A DNA stretch of 64,000 nt, from the NCBI GenBank assembly GCA_038230335.1, contig JBBRNL010000001.1:558001-622000 (forward strand). The letters run 5' to 3'. Of this stretch, positions 15,581-24,378 are shown piece after piece. Numbering within the stretch: the first letter of the stretch is position 1; every line of letters begins with the position of its first letter. A program made the translations under genes and the position numbers. The DNA is from JBBRDU01 sp038230335 (GTDB lineage Bacteria > Verrucomicrobiota > Verrucomicrobiia > Chthoniobacterales > UBA10450). The notes under the pieces were generated by a model. That model made no database searches. It saw nothing but the letters and a program-made list of their open reading frames with translations, and was not told the DNA's origin.

Positions 15581-17356
15581 TCAGCTTTTCTCGGTGACGG
15601 AGATGACGCGGAACATGCCCGCCTCCATGTGGTAGAGCACATGGCAGTGAAAAGCCCAAAGGCCCGGTGCATCCACGTTGATCTCTACCGATAATCTTTC
15701 GCCGGGCTTAAGGATCACGGTGTGCTTGCGCGGTTTGTGCGCGCCGCGGCCGTTATCGAGTTCCATGAACATCCCGTGCAGATGCAGCGGGTGCTCCATC
15801 ATGGTGTCGTTCACCCATGTCCAACGGAGTCGTTCGCCGTAGTAAAATGGGATCGGCTCTTTCGCGTCCGAATATTTCTTGCCGTCGAACGACCACATGT
15901 AGCGCTGCATGTTGCCGGTGGCGTGCAATTCAATTTCACGGTCGGGCGAGCGCTGATCGACATTGGGCTCGAGACTCTCCAGATCGGTGTAGGCGAGGAC
16001 ACGCCAGGTCGCGTCGTCCAGACCGGTGCCGGGTTCGTTAAGCCGGTTTTTGGGATTCATCGCGACAACCGAATTACCCGGGCCGTGTTTATCCGGCCCG
16101 TGCGGAGCGTTCGGACTGGCTGCCATGGAATTCATTCCCGGCATGGCGCCGTCCGCCGCGGGAGGCCCTGCACTTCCCCCTTTCATCCCTGCCATGCCTG
16201 GATCTGCGGGCTCGGGTTTTTTTATCACCGGCATTGCGTTGCTTGCGGAATTGCCATCCATGCCGGCCATGGCCATACCCATATCGGCCATCGTGCGGAT
16301 GGGTCGCTTGCGTCGCTCCGGGAGCACCGCAGTCATGCCGGCGCGGGTCGCGAGCGTGCCGCGCGCGAACCCGCTGCGATCAATCGTCTCAGCGAAAATC
16401 GTGTAAGCGCGATCCGCTTTCGGCTCGACGATCACGTCGTAGGTCTCCGCGATGCCGATGCGAAATTCATCCACCGTGACCGGCTTCACATTCTGCCCAT
16501 CGGCCTGCACCACCGTCATGGGCAAACCGGGAATGCGAACATCAAAGAATGTGACGGCCGCGCTATTGATGAAACGAAGCCGAACGCGCTCGCCCGGCCG
16601 GAAGAGGCCGGTCCAATTCGACCCGGGCGCGAGGCCGTTCATGAGGAAGGTGAAGTGGTGACCGGTGATGTCCGCGATGTCAGTCGGATCCATGCGCATC
16701 TTTCCCCATTGCCAGCGATCGGCGAGCGTCGCCTTGAGGCCGTCTCGGCCAGAGTCTCGTAAAAAATCGCCAACCGTGCGCCTCTGGTAATTTGAGTAGC
16801 TGCTGTCCTTCTTGAGCTTGGCCATCATCTTTTCCGGATCGACGAAGAGCCAATCGCCGAGCACTACGACATACTCACGATCGTAGTGAAATGGATCGCC
16901 GCCCCTCGGTTCGATGATGAGCGGTCCGAGAACTCCGAGCTGTTCCTGCGCGGCACTGTGGCTGTGATACCAATAGGTGCCGTTTTGCCGGACGGGGAAT
17001 CGATAGGTGAACGTTTCGCCGGGCGCGATGCCGGCGAAACTCACACCGGGCACGCCGTCCATGCGGAAAGGGAGAATTAAACCGTGCCAATGAAGCGAGG
17101 TTGCCTGATCTGACATCCTGTTTGTGACGTGGATCACCGCATCCTGGCCTTCGCGGAAGCGCAGCAACGGGCCCGGAAACATGCCATTGATCGTGATCGC
17201 GTCGGAGCTGCGTCCGCCGATGTTGAGCCTTTGCTTTGCGATGGTAAGATCGATCGCGCCGGGGCCCGACCGGGCAGACGCCGGAACGATGCCCCGGGCT
17301 CCGACCAACACTCCAGTCGCGGCCGCACTGCGCAGAAAGTCACGCCGAGTAATCAT
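15581..17356 (-). CDS. copA: CopA/PcoA-type multicopper oxidase, Tat-exported
   Basis: 591 aa. The N-terminus MITRRDFLRSAAATGVLVGA is a twin-arginine signal. Copper ligands are complete: HWH (89-91) and HSH (131-133) in the first cupredoxin domain, HPLHLHG and HCHVLYHMEAGM at the C-terminus. A Met-rich insert (about 345-420; MADMGMAMAGMDG, MAGMKGG, MPGMNSM) is typical of PcoA/CopA and binds or oxidises Cu(I). Periplasmic location. It is followed by copB. It is separated from the upstream Met-rich gene by 168 bp containing a strong stem-loop. The name clashes with the P-type ATPase copA; both are conventional. Confidence 0.95.
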   Translation of the reverse strand: MITRRDFLRSAAATGVLVGARGIVPASARSGPGAIDLTIAKQRLNIGGRSSDAITINGMFPGPLLRFREGQDAVIHVTNRMSDQATSLHWHGLILPFRMDGVPGVSFAGIAPGETFTYRFPVRQNGTYWYHSHSAAQEQLGVLGPLIIEPRGGDPFHYDREYVVVLGDWLFVDPEKMMAKLKKDSSYSNYQRRTVGDFLRDSGRDGLKATLADRWQWGKMRMDPTDIADITGHHFTFLMNGLAPGSNWTGLFRPGERVRLRFINSAAVTFFDVRIPGLPMTVVQADGQNVKPVTVDEFRIGIAETYDVIVEPKADRAYTIFAETIDRSGFARGTLATRAGMTAVLPERRKRPIRTMADMGMAMAGMDGNSASNAMPVIKKPEPADPGMAGMKGGSAGPPAADGAMPGMNSMAASPNAPHGPDKHGPGNSVVAMNPKNRLNEPGTGLDDATWRVLAYTDLESLEPNVDQRSPDREIELHATGNMQRYMWSFDGKKYSDAKEPIPFYYGERLRWTWVNDTMMEHPLHLHGMFMELDNGRGAHKPRKHTVILKPGERLSVEINVDAPGLWAFHCHVLYHMEAGMFRVISVTEKS

Positions 17357-17449
17357 AACGAATTTGCCGGTTTCGCGCGGACCTCAGAACTGTGACTTCC
17401 TGCACATTTTTAGTTGCCGAACAGAGGTTTCGTTTTTGCAATGGTGGGT

Positions 17450-17480
17450 TCCGCCCGCTGGCAAGCGGCCAACGGGCGGA
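17450..17480 (-). terminator. Intercistronic stem-loop upstream of the multicopper oxidase
   Basis: TCCGCCCG (17450-17457) pairs with CGGGCGGA (17473-17480) around a 15-nt loop. It lies between the Met-rich gene and copA in a minus-strand gene run. No T-run follows on either strand, so it is more likely an attenuator or mRNA-processing/stabilising hairpin than a complete terminator. Confidence 0.4.
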
Positions 17481-17524
17481 GCGTAAAACACCAAAGCGCT
17501 CTTAACTAATCCAGGAGATCCGAG

Positions 17525-17887
17525 CTAATGGCCGGCCGGCTTCGGGCTGCTTTCGGTTTTGCTCTTCATGCCCATACCGCCCTTGCAACATTCCATTGCG
17601 CTCATCATGTCGCCGCCCATGCCGCTCATTTTCGCGTGCATTGCTTTCCGCTGTTCGACGAGCTTGGCCACGACCGCGGCGACCGCATCTACTTTCTTAT
17701 CTCCCGTGGCTGCGCTCATTTCCGCCACCAGTTTGTCGAGATCGGCTTCCTGCGCCTTCATCTCCGCATCCATCTTCTGGTGCATCTCCTTCATGTCGCC
17801 CATTTTTCCATGCTCACCTTGGGCGAGAAGCCCGGCACACGGAAGCGCCGCGGCGACTATGATTGCTAATATGTTTTTCGATTTCAT
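17525..17887 (-). CDS. Small periplasmic Met/His-rich protein
   Basis: 120 aa with a signal peptide ending at LLAQ. The mature protein is helical, with HGKMGDMKEMHQKMDAEMKAQ, a long amphipathic helix, and a C-terminal metal-ligand cluster SGMGGDMMSAMECCKGGMGMKSK. The many Met, His and paired Cys residues suggest copper binding, in keeping with the neighbouring CopA and CopB. I do not recognise a named family. It lies 67 bp behind the DUF1622 gene and is probably in the same long minus-strand unit. Confidence 0.75.
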   Translation of the reverse strand: MKSKNILAIIVAAALPCAGLLAQGEHGKMGDMKEMHQKMDAEMKAQEADLDKLVAEMSAATGDKKVDAVAAVVAKLVEQRKAMHAKMSGMGGDMMSAMECCKGGMGMKSKTESSPKPAGH

Positions 17888-17954
17888 TGTTTATCTTCCT
17901 GTTGTTGTTTGTTGTTTGGGTGAACGATCCAAAAAGATCGTCTGGTCCCGGTAA

Positions 17955-18332
17955 TTAGTGGTGATCTTCCTGCCGCATTCGATCCGCTGGCGAGTCTTCG
18001 CGATGCCAGGGCAGTTTCCCTTCAATCTCCAATTGCAGCGACATGCTGAGGAACGTGCGGATTAGAACAATCAGTCCCAACACGAGCACGTTTTGCAGTG
18101 TGGGTGCGACCGCGACCGTACGGATGATGTCGCCCGCGATGAGAAACTCGAGCCCCAGCAAGATCGCGTGTCCAAGGTCTTGCCGATAGCCGCGGTAATA
18201 GTCACCCACGCCCCGGACGCGTTGAAACAGCAACCTCCCCGTTGCAAGGACTGCGCCTCCCACAACGACGAGCACCCCGGCCGCGTCCAGAGCCGTGCCC
18301 GCGATTTCTACAAATGAGCGAAAACGTTCCAT
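17955..18332 (-). CDS. DUF1622-family membrane protein
   Basis: 125 aa from the ATG at 18332 (MERFRSFVEIAGTALDAAG). It has three predicted membrane helices, with RGVGDYYRGYRQDLGHAILLGLEFLIAGDIIRT and a third helix followed by LQLEIEGKLPW, the pattern of DUF1622. The function of the family is unknown. The C-terminus is His/Asp-rich (RQEDHH). It sits between the GH15 gene (46 bp) and the Met-rich protein. A longer reading frame upstream has no membrane or signal features and is disfavoured. Confidence 0.8.
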   Translation of the reverse strand: MERFRSFVEIAGTALDAAGVLVVVGGAVLATGRLLFQRVRGVGDYYRGYRQDLGHAILLGLEFLIAGDIIRTVAVAPTLQNVLVLGLIVLIRTFLSMSLQLEIEGKLPWHREDSPADRMRQEDHH

Positions 18333-18378
18333 AATTGTTTCGAAGTTGTTTTGCCGATTTTCATTGTTTCTTGTTGCA

Positions 18379-20760
18379 TCATGATGCGGCAACGATGACT
18401 CGGACGGGCTTGTCTTCTGATTTGTCGGCCCAACGGAAGATGAAGAAGATATCAGCGCCTGCTTCGAGATGGGCCGCAGGCAAATCTGCAAACCAGCACC
18501 CGATGCCCGAATCTTGCGCTTCCGTATCGTGTTCGGTGCTCCAGTTATCGAAACTCCAGTGGATCGCTGCTGGCGCGCTGGAGATGATGCGAAGATTTTT
18601 GCCCACTCGGATTTGCGGGCATTGGTAGGCGAAGGTCCAAATCTCGAGCGGGCTACCGTTTTTGTTTTTCACATAACGTTCGTACACCGGCTCGATGCGT
18701 TCAAAGCACACGCCGCTTTGCCGACTGCGCACGAGCATCAGGTATTCGGCGTGCGTCCAGCACAAAGGCATCGCCGAGCCGGTTGGCTCGCCACGCTTCA
18801 TTTGGCCACTTGGCAAATCATCCGCATCCCAGACCTGCTCGGGCAACATTCCGCCTCGATTGGCAAACCGTTCCATCGCCTCGATAAAGGGCATCGGGTC
18901 GCGGCCGGCGGCGAACTCGTAGTGGCCGCGCTCGCCCGTGAGCAGTGGCCAGGAGCGTCCGATCCCCGTCCCATCGAAAGCGTCGCCATTGTCTTTCTGG
19001 CCATACCCGTCGTGATTGTATCGGCGCCAACAGGGGCCCTGGGGGAGGTCGTATTTCAAGATCGAGTCAATCACGGCGATCGAATCGACGATGAGCGGAT
19101 CGTGCGCATTGCGTAAGCCGAGACGGACGAGCTGAAGAAAATCCGGGCTAACGACATTTCGCGCAGGCTGGCTGCCACCACTGTTGGCAATATGAAGAAT
19201 GGCAGTGTTCGGATCGGGGATCACGTCAGGCCGGGCCAAATCTGCCGGATTGATGCGGACGTAGTGTTGTGGCTTTCCTTTAAGGAGTTCGCCGCGATTG
19301 GTCACCGTCCAATCTTCCAAGTGCGCGGAAAGCCAGTCGGCGTAGTCGAGCATGAAGGCCGCGGCATTTTCGTGGGAGCGGTCGCGCGCAAAATCGGCTG
19401 CGCAAACCAGGCTCGCAATAATCGCCGCCAGGGTCGAGGGCGAGTAGCCAGCGCTTTCCTCCCAGCGCTCCTGATTCGTGACTGGGCCGTGCGCGATGAG
19501 GTAACCGGCGGCGCGGGAAACGACCGCCCACGGCTGGAACAACTGGAGCGCATCGGCCCGGCGCAGTTGCCACGCCAGCAAGATGGGCGCGGCCACCTCA
19601 TCGAGCTGTCTTCCCTTCCAGTGCGCGGCCCCATTGATTCCACTATTCTGCGGCATGCCGCCATCGGATTCCTGCATGGTTGCCAACCATGTCAGCGCGC
19701 GAAGGGCCGAGCCGGTCTGACCAGCGGCGAGCAGTGCCATCGCGCTCTGTGCCATGTCGCGTGGCCAGACAAGATGGTAGCCTCCGAGCTCGAGATCACC
19801 CTTCGTTTCGCCCCATGGAATGCTCATCGAGGCGACGATTGCGCCTTTGTAACTTTTGTCTTCATGCGCGAGCAGAAGGCAACGGCTCAGCCAGGCGAGC
19901 CGTCCGCGATCGGCCGAATGCGCGTTTAATTCCTTTACGCTTTCTGTCCGGCGCCACTGCTTGATGAACGTCTCGCGATGCCGAGAGAAAGGGATGGCCA
20001 GCGTGCGCAGAACTTTCGCGCAGGAACTGAAACGATTGCGTCCAAACCCAACCGCCATGGTGAACTCACGGCCCACACTCAAATCGATTTCCGCCGTGAG
20101 CGCGATGTTGCCGCCGTCCGCTTTGTCGAATTCCCAGTCCATCCGGAAATCGTCCTTTAAATCCTGCCAGCCGTCGCTGTATCCGACGTAACCGACCGAG
20201 CGGCGCAAGAAATCGGGCGAACAGCCCCAGGATAAATTGATGTCGTCGCGCTCGACGTGAAACAGCTTGCGACCAGCCATTTCGCAGTACCAGCCGGAAT
20301 TGTTTTGTCCCATGCCTTTGAGATGCGGCGCAAGCAACGCATAGAGACGCAGCTTTCCGCTGAGCGTCTCATCGAGAATCTCGAGCCGCGTTTGGATCAG
20401 TACCACCGACGAATGCGGGTCGGTCAGGATCTCTTTGATGATGAGATAACGCCCGGTGGGTTCGGAGTTGGTCAGCCGATAAAGCAGGCAGCCTTCTTCC
20501 GGGTATTCGATTTTGTGTTCGAGGTCGCGGCGCTCTTCGTGGCAGAAACTCTCGCCATCGGTGATGAGAAACTGCAGGTCGCGTGTGTTGGGAACGTCGA
20601 CATGGGGATAGTAAATTTCATCAATGATCCCGTGGCTGAGAGTGAACCAGACGCGGCTACTCGTGTGATAAGCCGTGCCGATTCCTTCCTTGGTGCTCGC
20701 CGTCCAGCGCGGCTCCATACCGGGCGCGCCGAAGGCTGTGGGTGGATTCGCGGGATTCAT
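18379..20760 (-). CDS. GH15 glucoamylase / glucodextranase-like glycoside hydrolase
   Basis: 793 aa. The N-terminal beta-sandwich (about 1-270; PRWTASTKEGIGTAYHTSSRVWFTL is the usual opening of bacterial GH15 enzymes) precedes the (alpha/alpha)6 catalytic domain with GGYHLVWPRDMAQSAMALL, the ESAGYSPST region and DGTGIGRSWPLLTGERGHYE. It should release glucose from alpha-1,4 or alpha-1,6 glucans. No signal peptide is visible, so it probably acts in the cytoplasm. Its place between a heptaheme cytochrome (10 bp) and a DUF1622 gene is unexpected for a sugar hydrolase; it may have been inserted or may use the operon promoter passively. Confidence 0.9.
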   Translation of the reverse strand: MNPANPPTAFGAPGMEPRWTASTKEGIGTAYHTSSRVWFTLSHGIIDEIYYPHVDVPNTRDLQFLITDGESFCHEERRDLEHKIEYPEEGCLLYRLTNSEPTGRYLIIKEILTDPHSSVVLIQTRLEILDETLSGKLRLYALLAPHLKGMGQNNSGWYCEMAGRKLFHVERDDINLSWGCSPDFLRRSVGYVGYSDGWQDLKDDFRMDWEFDKADGGNIALTAEIDLSVGREFTMAVGFGRNRFSSCAKVLRTLAIPFSRHRETFIKQWRRTESVKELNAHSADRGRLAWLSRCLLLAHEDKSYKGAIVASMSIPWGETKGDLELGGYHLVWPRDMAQSAMALLAAGQTGSALRALTWLATMQESDGGMPQNSGINGAAHWKGRQLDEVAAPILLAWQLRRADALQLFQPWAVVSRAAGYLIAHGPVTNQERWEESAGYSPSTLAAIIASLVCAADFARDRSHENAAAFMLDYADWLSAHLEDWTVTNRGELLKGKPQHYVRINPADLARPDVIPDPNTAILHIANSGGSQPARNVVSPDFLQLVRLGLRNAHDPLIVDSIAVIDSILKYDLPQGPCWRRYNHDGYGQKDNGDAFDGTGIGRSWPLLTGERGHYEFAAGRDPMPFIEAMERFANRGGMLPEQVWDADDLPSGQMKRGEPTGSAMPLCWTHAEYLMLVRSRQSGVCFERIEPVYERYVKNKNGSPLEIWTFAYQCPQIRVGKNLRIISSAPAAIHWSFDNWSTEHDTEAQDSGIGCWFADLPAAHLEAGADIFFIFRWADKSEDKPVRVIVAAS

Positions 20761-20770
20761 TTCGCGCTGC

Positions 20771-21592
20771 TCAATGGTGTTTGTAAAAGCCGATTCCTCT
20801 GATGTCGTTCCAGCTCGTGGTTTGATGGCAGAGGAAACACTGGCTGACCTTCGCGTTCGGCTGGCCGCAAACCTTTTGGTCGATCATCTTAAAATGCATC
20901 ATGTAATGGCTCGGCGGGGCTTGGTGGCATTGCGCGCACGACTGCGAGATGGATGAAGGGTGGCGGTATTCGGCGATCGTCCACTTCGCCGTGCCGTGGC
21001 ATGAAGCGCAATCGGTCCCGAACTGACCGCGATGCCGGTCTTTGGTTTGGTGGCAGGTAGCGCAGTTCAGCAGCGCTTCTTCGGGTCGCAAATTTGGGTG
21101 GGCCGATTGCTGCGAGACGGAATGGGTCTCGTCGAGCCAGCGTTTGATTGCCGCCACGTCTACTCCGGTTTGCTTCGGCTGTCGTGCCAGTTCCTTGAAG
21201 CCGATGCGCGCAAGGGCGACGTGGTCCATTTTCGTCGTGCTCGCCACGCGGCCCTGGTGTTCGAGATGGCAGGCGGTGCAGGCGTTGATCTCGGCGTGGA
21301 ATGCGGTCGGTTGACGCTGGAGGACGGTTTTGTTGTCGGCATGGCAGACGATGCACTTGTTCGCATCCACTCCTTTGATCGCTGTGTGGCAGGACGCGCA
21401 ATTATTCTCCAGCGATGCGTGGGCCTGCGACAATTCACCGGGACTCACCATGTGTTGCCAAAAGGCGAGCGAGAGCATCTTACTTTTGGGTATGTCGCGG
21501 TGATGAGAGGCATGAGTGGAAAATGTGAAAAACCCGATGACGGGCAAGGCCAGTGCAATGGCCGCGAGCAGGAATGCGTTTCGCAATTTCAC
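20771..21592 (-). CDS. Heptaheme c-type cytochrome, periplasmic, membrane-anchored
   Basis: 273 aa. It begins at GTG 21592, which overlaps the stop of the upstream gene (GTGA). A hydrophobic N-terminal segment (about 4-24) acts as signal or anchor. Seven CxxCH sites are visible, at Cys 65, 80, 105, 177, 195, 219 and 252. Extra His residues (HASHHRD, FHAEIN, HPSS) can serve as distal ligands. The arrangement resembles NapC/NrfH or class III cytochrome relatives but matches none by heme count. Its coupling to the b-type membrane protein and the flavin reductase suggests it is the periplasmic end of an electron-transfer chain. Confidence 0.85.
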   Translation of the reverse strand: MKLRNAFLLAAIALALPVIGFFTFSTHASHHRDIPKSKMLSLAFWQHMVSPGELSQAHASLENNCASCHTAIKGVDANKCIVCHADNKTVLQRQPTAFHAEINACTACHLEHQGRVASTTKMDHVALARIGFKELARQPKQTGVDVAAIKRWLDETHSVSQQSAHPNLRPEEALLNCATCHQTKDRHRGQFGTDCASCHGTAKWTIAEYRHPSSISQSCAQCHQAPPSHYMMHFKMIDQKVCGQPNAKVSQCFLCHQTTSWNDIRGIGFYKHH

Positions 21593-22332
21593 GACGACCA
21601 CCTCAGTCCCAAATGAATGCCTGCCCAGATGTGCAGTCCGAGCAGAACGTAGAGGAGCAGGGAGAGGACGAGGTGCAGCTTCAGCCATACGTTGCACCAG
21701 CGCTTGATCAGCTCGTGCGTGCGGACCGCGTACTCCAGGTCCGCCACGGATTCGGCAATCGCGGTGACCTGACCAACGGGTCCGCCGGATTGAATCCCGA
21801 GCCCTAACGAGGCCAGGCCTGCTACCAGCAGGGGCGCCCCGGGCAGGGTCTTCACTTGCGGGGGCGAGTTTTCCAGCGCGCCCCACGCACTATCCAGATC
21901 GCCTCGGGCCGTCTGCAAAAGGAGCAGCTTGTCTTTGATCTCCTGAGTTTCGTAGCTGAGCAGATAACGACCGATGAACCCGCTCACTACGACGAGCAGC
22001 ATCACGGAGGTCAGCGCGATTCCGAGCCAGCTGTTGAACTTGTGGCCGGTATGAATAATGGCCAGCAAAGGGCCGAAGATGCCCGCGTAAACGTGTGCCG
22101 TTTGCCACGACGGCAACGAAACATGCGGTGTGACCAACGCGTTGAGGAAAGGAATTCGCTTTACGAGCATGTAAGCGAGCGGGACAAGCATGAGAACGGC
22201 ACCAGCGATGCCGAAGGCCGCCCCAACTCCGCTGCCCGCGAAGCGCGGCGACCGGTGAACGAGGAAGCCGAGCCAGGCAAATAACAAAACGGTGAGGACA
22301 CCGGTAACGACAATGCGTTCCCGCTCCTTCAT
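21589..22332 (-). CDS. Polytopic membrane protein, putative b-type cytochrome
   Basis: 247 aa with five to six predicted helices. Histidines lie at helix positions suited to heme b: HVYAGIFGPLLAIIHTGHKFNSW, and LHLVLSLLLYVLLGLHIWAGIHLGL near the C-terminus. This resembles cytochrome b561 and ferric-reductase-type membrane domains. A soluble loop (about 130-200) separates the two helix groups. It is 2 bp behind the reductase gene and overlaps the heptaheme gene by 4 bp, so tight translational coupling is likely. Inferred role: moving electrons from the cytoplasmic reductase across the membrane. Confidence 0.75.
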   Translation of the reverse strand: MKERERIVVTGVLTVLLFAWLGFLVHRSPRFAGSGVGAAFGIAGAVLMLVPLAYMLVKRIPFLNALVTPHVSLPSWQTAHVYAGIFGPLLAIIHTGHKFNSWLGIALTSVMLLVVVSGFIGRYLLSYETQEIKDKLLLLQTARGDLDSAWGALENSPPQVKTLPGAPLLVAGLASLGLGIQSGGPVGQVTAIAESVADLEYAVRTHELIKRWCNVWLKLHLVLSLLLYVLLGLHIWAGIHLGLRWSS

Positions 22333-22334
22333 CG

Positions 22335-24353
22335 CTATGCCTCCACCGTGACTTCGCTTTTAGCCTTTGCCTGGCAGGCGAGGATAATGCCGTTGGTTTT
22401 GTCGTCCGGATCGAGCGCGTCGTCGACCGCCATTTCGACCTCACCGGAAGTCATCTTCACCCTGCACACGCCGCAGGTGCCGACGCGACAAGAGAATTCG
22501 ATTCCGATCCCGAGCTCTTCGGATAGCTCCAGGATCGTCTGATCAATATGAATTTTGGAGGACTTGTTGTTCTTCGAAAATGTGACCAGCGGGCCAGTCG
22601 CGGCCATCGTTGGTTTGGCGGTCGTCCCGGCGGCGGCCGGAGCGGGCTTAGGTGTGCCGAACGCTTCGGTTTTCACTTGGTCTGGAGGAACTCCCAGCTC
22701 GGCGAGAATGGCTTTGGTCGAGTCCATCATCGTTGGTGGCCCGCACAGGTGAACCCTCCGCGAAGCAAGGTTGGGAACAGACTGCGCGAGTAACTCCTTC
22801 GTAAGGTGTCCGCGCGGGCCTTTCCAGTCTGTCCCTTCGGCCCGAGACATTACGATCATGACACGCAACTTCGGATTGCGGCTCTGGAGCGCGGCGATTT
22901 CGTCCGCAAAAATGATGTCGGCCGGAGTGCGGCACACGTAGATGAAAAAGATGTCTCCGGGCCAGGACTGCTCCGTGAGATAACGAGTAATGCTCACCAT
23001 CGGGGTGATGCCCACGCCGCCGGAGATGAGCACGATACTGTCAGCCTCTTTTCCGGTAAAAATGAATTTCCCGACCGGGCCGCCCGCTTCGATCTTGTCG
23101 CCCACCTTAAGCAGGTCGTCGATGTGACGGGAAACGGCGCCCCGTGGCTCACGCCGTATGGTGAGATCGACGTATTCGTGCCGCGTTGGGGATGAGGAGA
23201 TGGAGTAAGAGCGGTTCATTCGCGCGCCGCCTATCCAGAACGCGACGTTGAGGAACTGACCAGGCACGAATGTGAAAGGGAGGAAGCTTTCGTTGGACGA
23301 AGGAAGGAGCCGAAACGTTTTCACGCTTGGCGTTTCCCTGACGATGCTCCCCACGCGGAGCTGCCCCCGCCAATTCGCCGTCAAAGGTGCTGCCGAGGTC
23401 GCTTCCGAAACCGCCCGTGGTGTGTCAGCAGATTTTTCGGCGGGAGCAGTAGGCGGCGGAGTCTTTCCGGGTGGCGGCTTGTTGCCGGATGGTGGTTCAT
23501 CTCCGGATGGCGGTTTGTCATCGGGCGGCGGTTTCCCTCCCGAAAGCTCCGGTGCCGCTCCGGGCGGTGGCGCTCCCTTGTCGGCCTCGATCCGCCCAAA
23601 GAGCGCTGCTGCGCGGCGCATCTTAAAGAAATACAAAGCAAGCATGGCCAGCGCGAACAGGACGAGCAGCACCATCGTAAACAGGTGAAATAACGTAACG
23701 TCCCATAGCCCATTCGGAGCTGGCGCGGCGCCTAACGACAGGTTCATCTCACGCTTGAACCACGCGAGCGCGACGTCGCGCGGCGCGCGGCCTTCCGCGA
23801 GCGCGCGGCGCGCGGCAATGCCGCTTTCCAGTTGCCCGATTCCTTCGCGCAGACGCGTGGCCGCTTCCTGCATCGCCGCGTAGTCCCCGGAAGTGGCGCC
23901 CTGACCGAGAGTGTCGAGCGCTTGTCCCATCAGCGTTGAACCATCGCGCATCCGCTCGGCTGACTGCTGCTCAACCTCTGCCCGTTTTTCCGGCGTGAGT
24001 TCCGGCAAGGCCATGAACGATGGATACATCTCCTTCGGCGGCGACTTCCCCATCCCTTTCATCATCTCGCCCATTCCTTCCATCATCCCACCCGCGACGG
24101 CGGGCGGCCCCGCCCCGGCAGGTGCTCCAATACTTGCCATTCCCGGCGCGTCGGCAGCGGCGGGCACGGCGGCACCGGCGACCGGAGAAGCGTCCGGTTG
24201 AGTCGCGGCCGCAGCTTGTTCAGGATGGTGACTCTTGTGTTCTTCTTCCGAAACCTGCGCCCGAACCTGGGCGACCAGTAAAAACCAAGCCGCGCTCGCG
24301 GCGACCAATCGCGGAAGTGTCGCCCGGTTGGCGCGAGGAAATGGCGCGGCCAT
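22335..24353 (-). CDS. Membrane-anchored flavin/NAD(P)H/2Fe-2S oxidoreductase with periplasmic Met-rich domain
   Basis: 672 aa from the ATG at 24353. Order: signal or anchor (to VRAQ, about 33), a helical Met-rich region (MMEGMGEMMKGMGK at 90-103, then ELTPEKRAEVEQQ), a membrane helix (217-244), a long Pro-rich repeat linker (260-312), then a flavin domain (RSYSISSSP, 381-389), an NAD(P)H domain (GGVGITPM at 445, CGPPTMM at 537) and a C-terminal plant-type 2Fe-2S domain (Cys 622, 627, 630, 660). The reductase order matches phthalate-dioxygenase-reductase-like enzymes. The topology predicts catalysis in the cytoplasm and a metal-responsive domain in the periplasm. Upstream starts lack the signal. 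Confidence 0.85.
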   Translation of the reverse strand: MAAPFPRANRATLPRLVAASAAWFLLVAQVRAQVSEEEHKSHHPEQAAAATQPDASPVAGAAVPAAADAPGMASIGAPAGAGPPAVAGGMMEGMGEMMKGMGKSPPKEMYPSFMALPELTPEKRAEVEQQSAERMRDGSTLMGQALDTLGQGATSGDYAAMQEAATRLREGIGQLESGIAARRALAEGRAPRDVALAWFKREMNLSLGAAPAPNGLWDVTLFHLFTMVLLVLFALAMLALYFFKMRRAAALFGRIEADKGAPPPGAAPELSGGKPPPDDKPPSGDEPPSGNKPPPGKTPPPTAPAEKSADTPRAVSEATSAAPLTANWRGQLRVGSIVRETPSVKTFRLLPSSNESFLPFTFVPGQFLNVAFWIGGARMNRSYSISSSPTRHEYVDLTIRREPRGAVSRHIDDLLKVGDKIEAGGPVGKFIFTGKEADSIVLISGGVGITPMVSITRYLTEQSWPGDIFFIYVCRTPADIIFADEIAALQSRNPKLRVMIVMSRAEGTDWKGPRGHLTKELLAQSVPNLASRRVHLCGPPTMMDSTKAILAELGVPPDQVKTEAFGTPKPAPAAAGTTAKPTMAATGPLVTFSKNNKSSKIHIDQTILELSEELGIGIEFSCRVGTCGVCRVKMTSGEVEMAVDDALDPDDKTNGIILACQAKAKSEVTVEA

Positions 24354-24378
24354 GAAAGTGGCGATTACGTGGCTGCTT

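Noticed and set aside
17924..17941. ACGATC-CAAAAA-GATCGT hairpin before the Met-rich gene as a terminator
   Set aside because: Six-base stem with no T-run in the relevant direction; too weak to claim.
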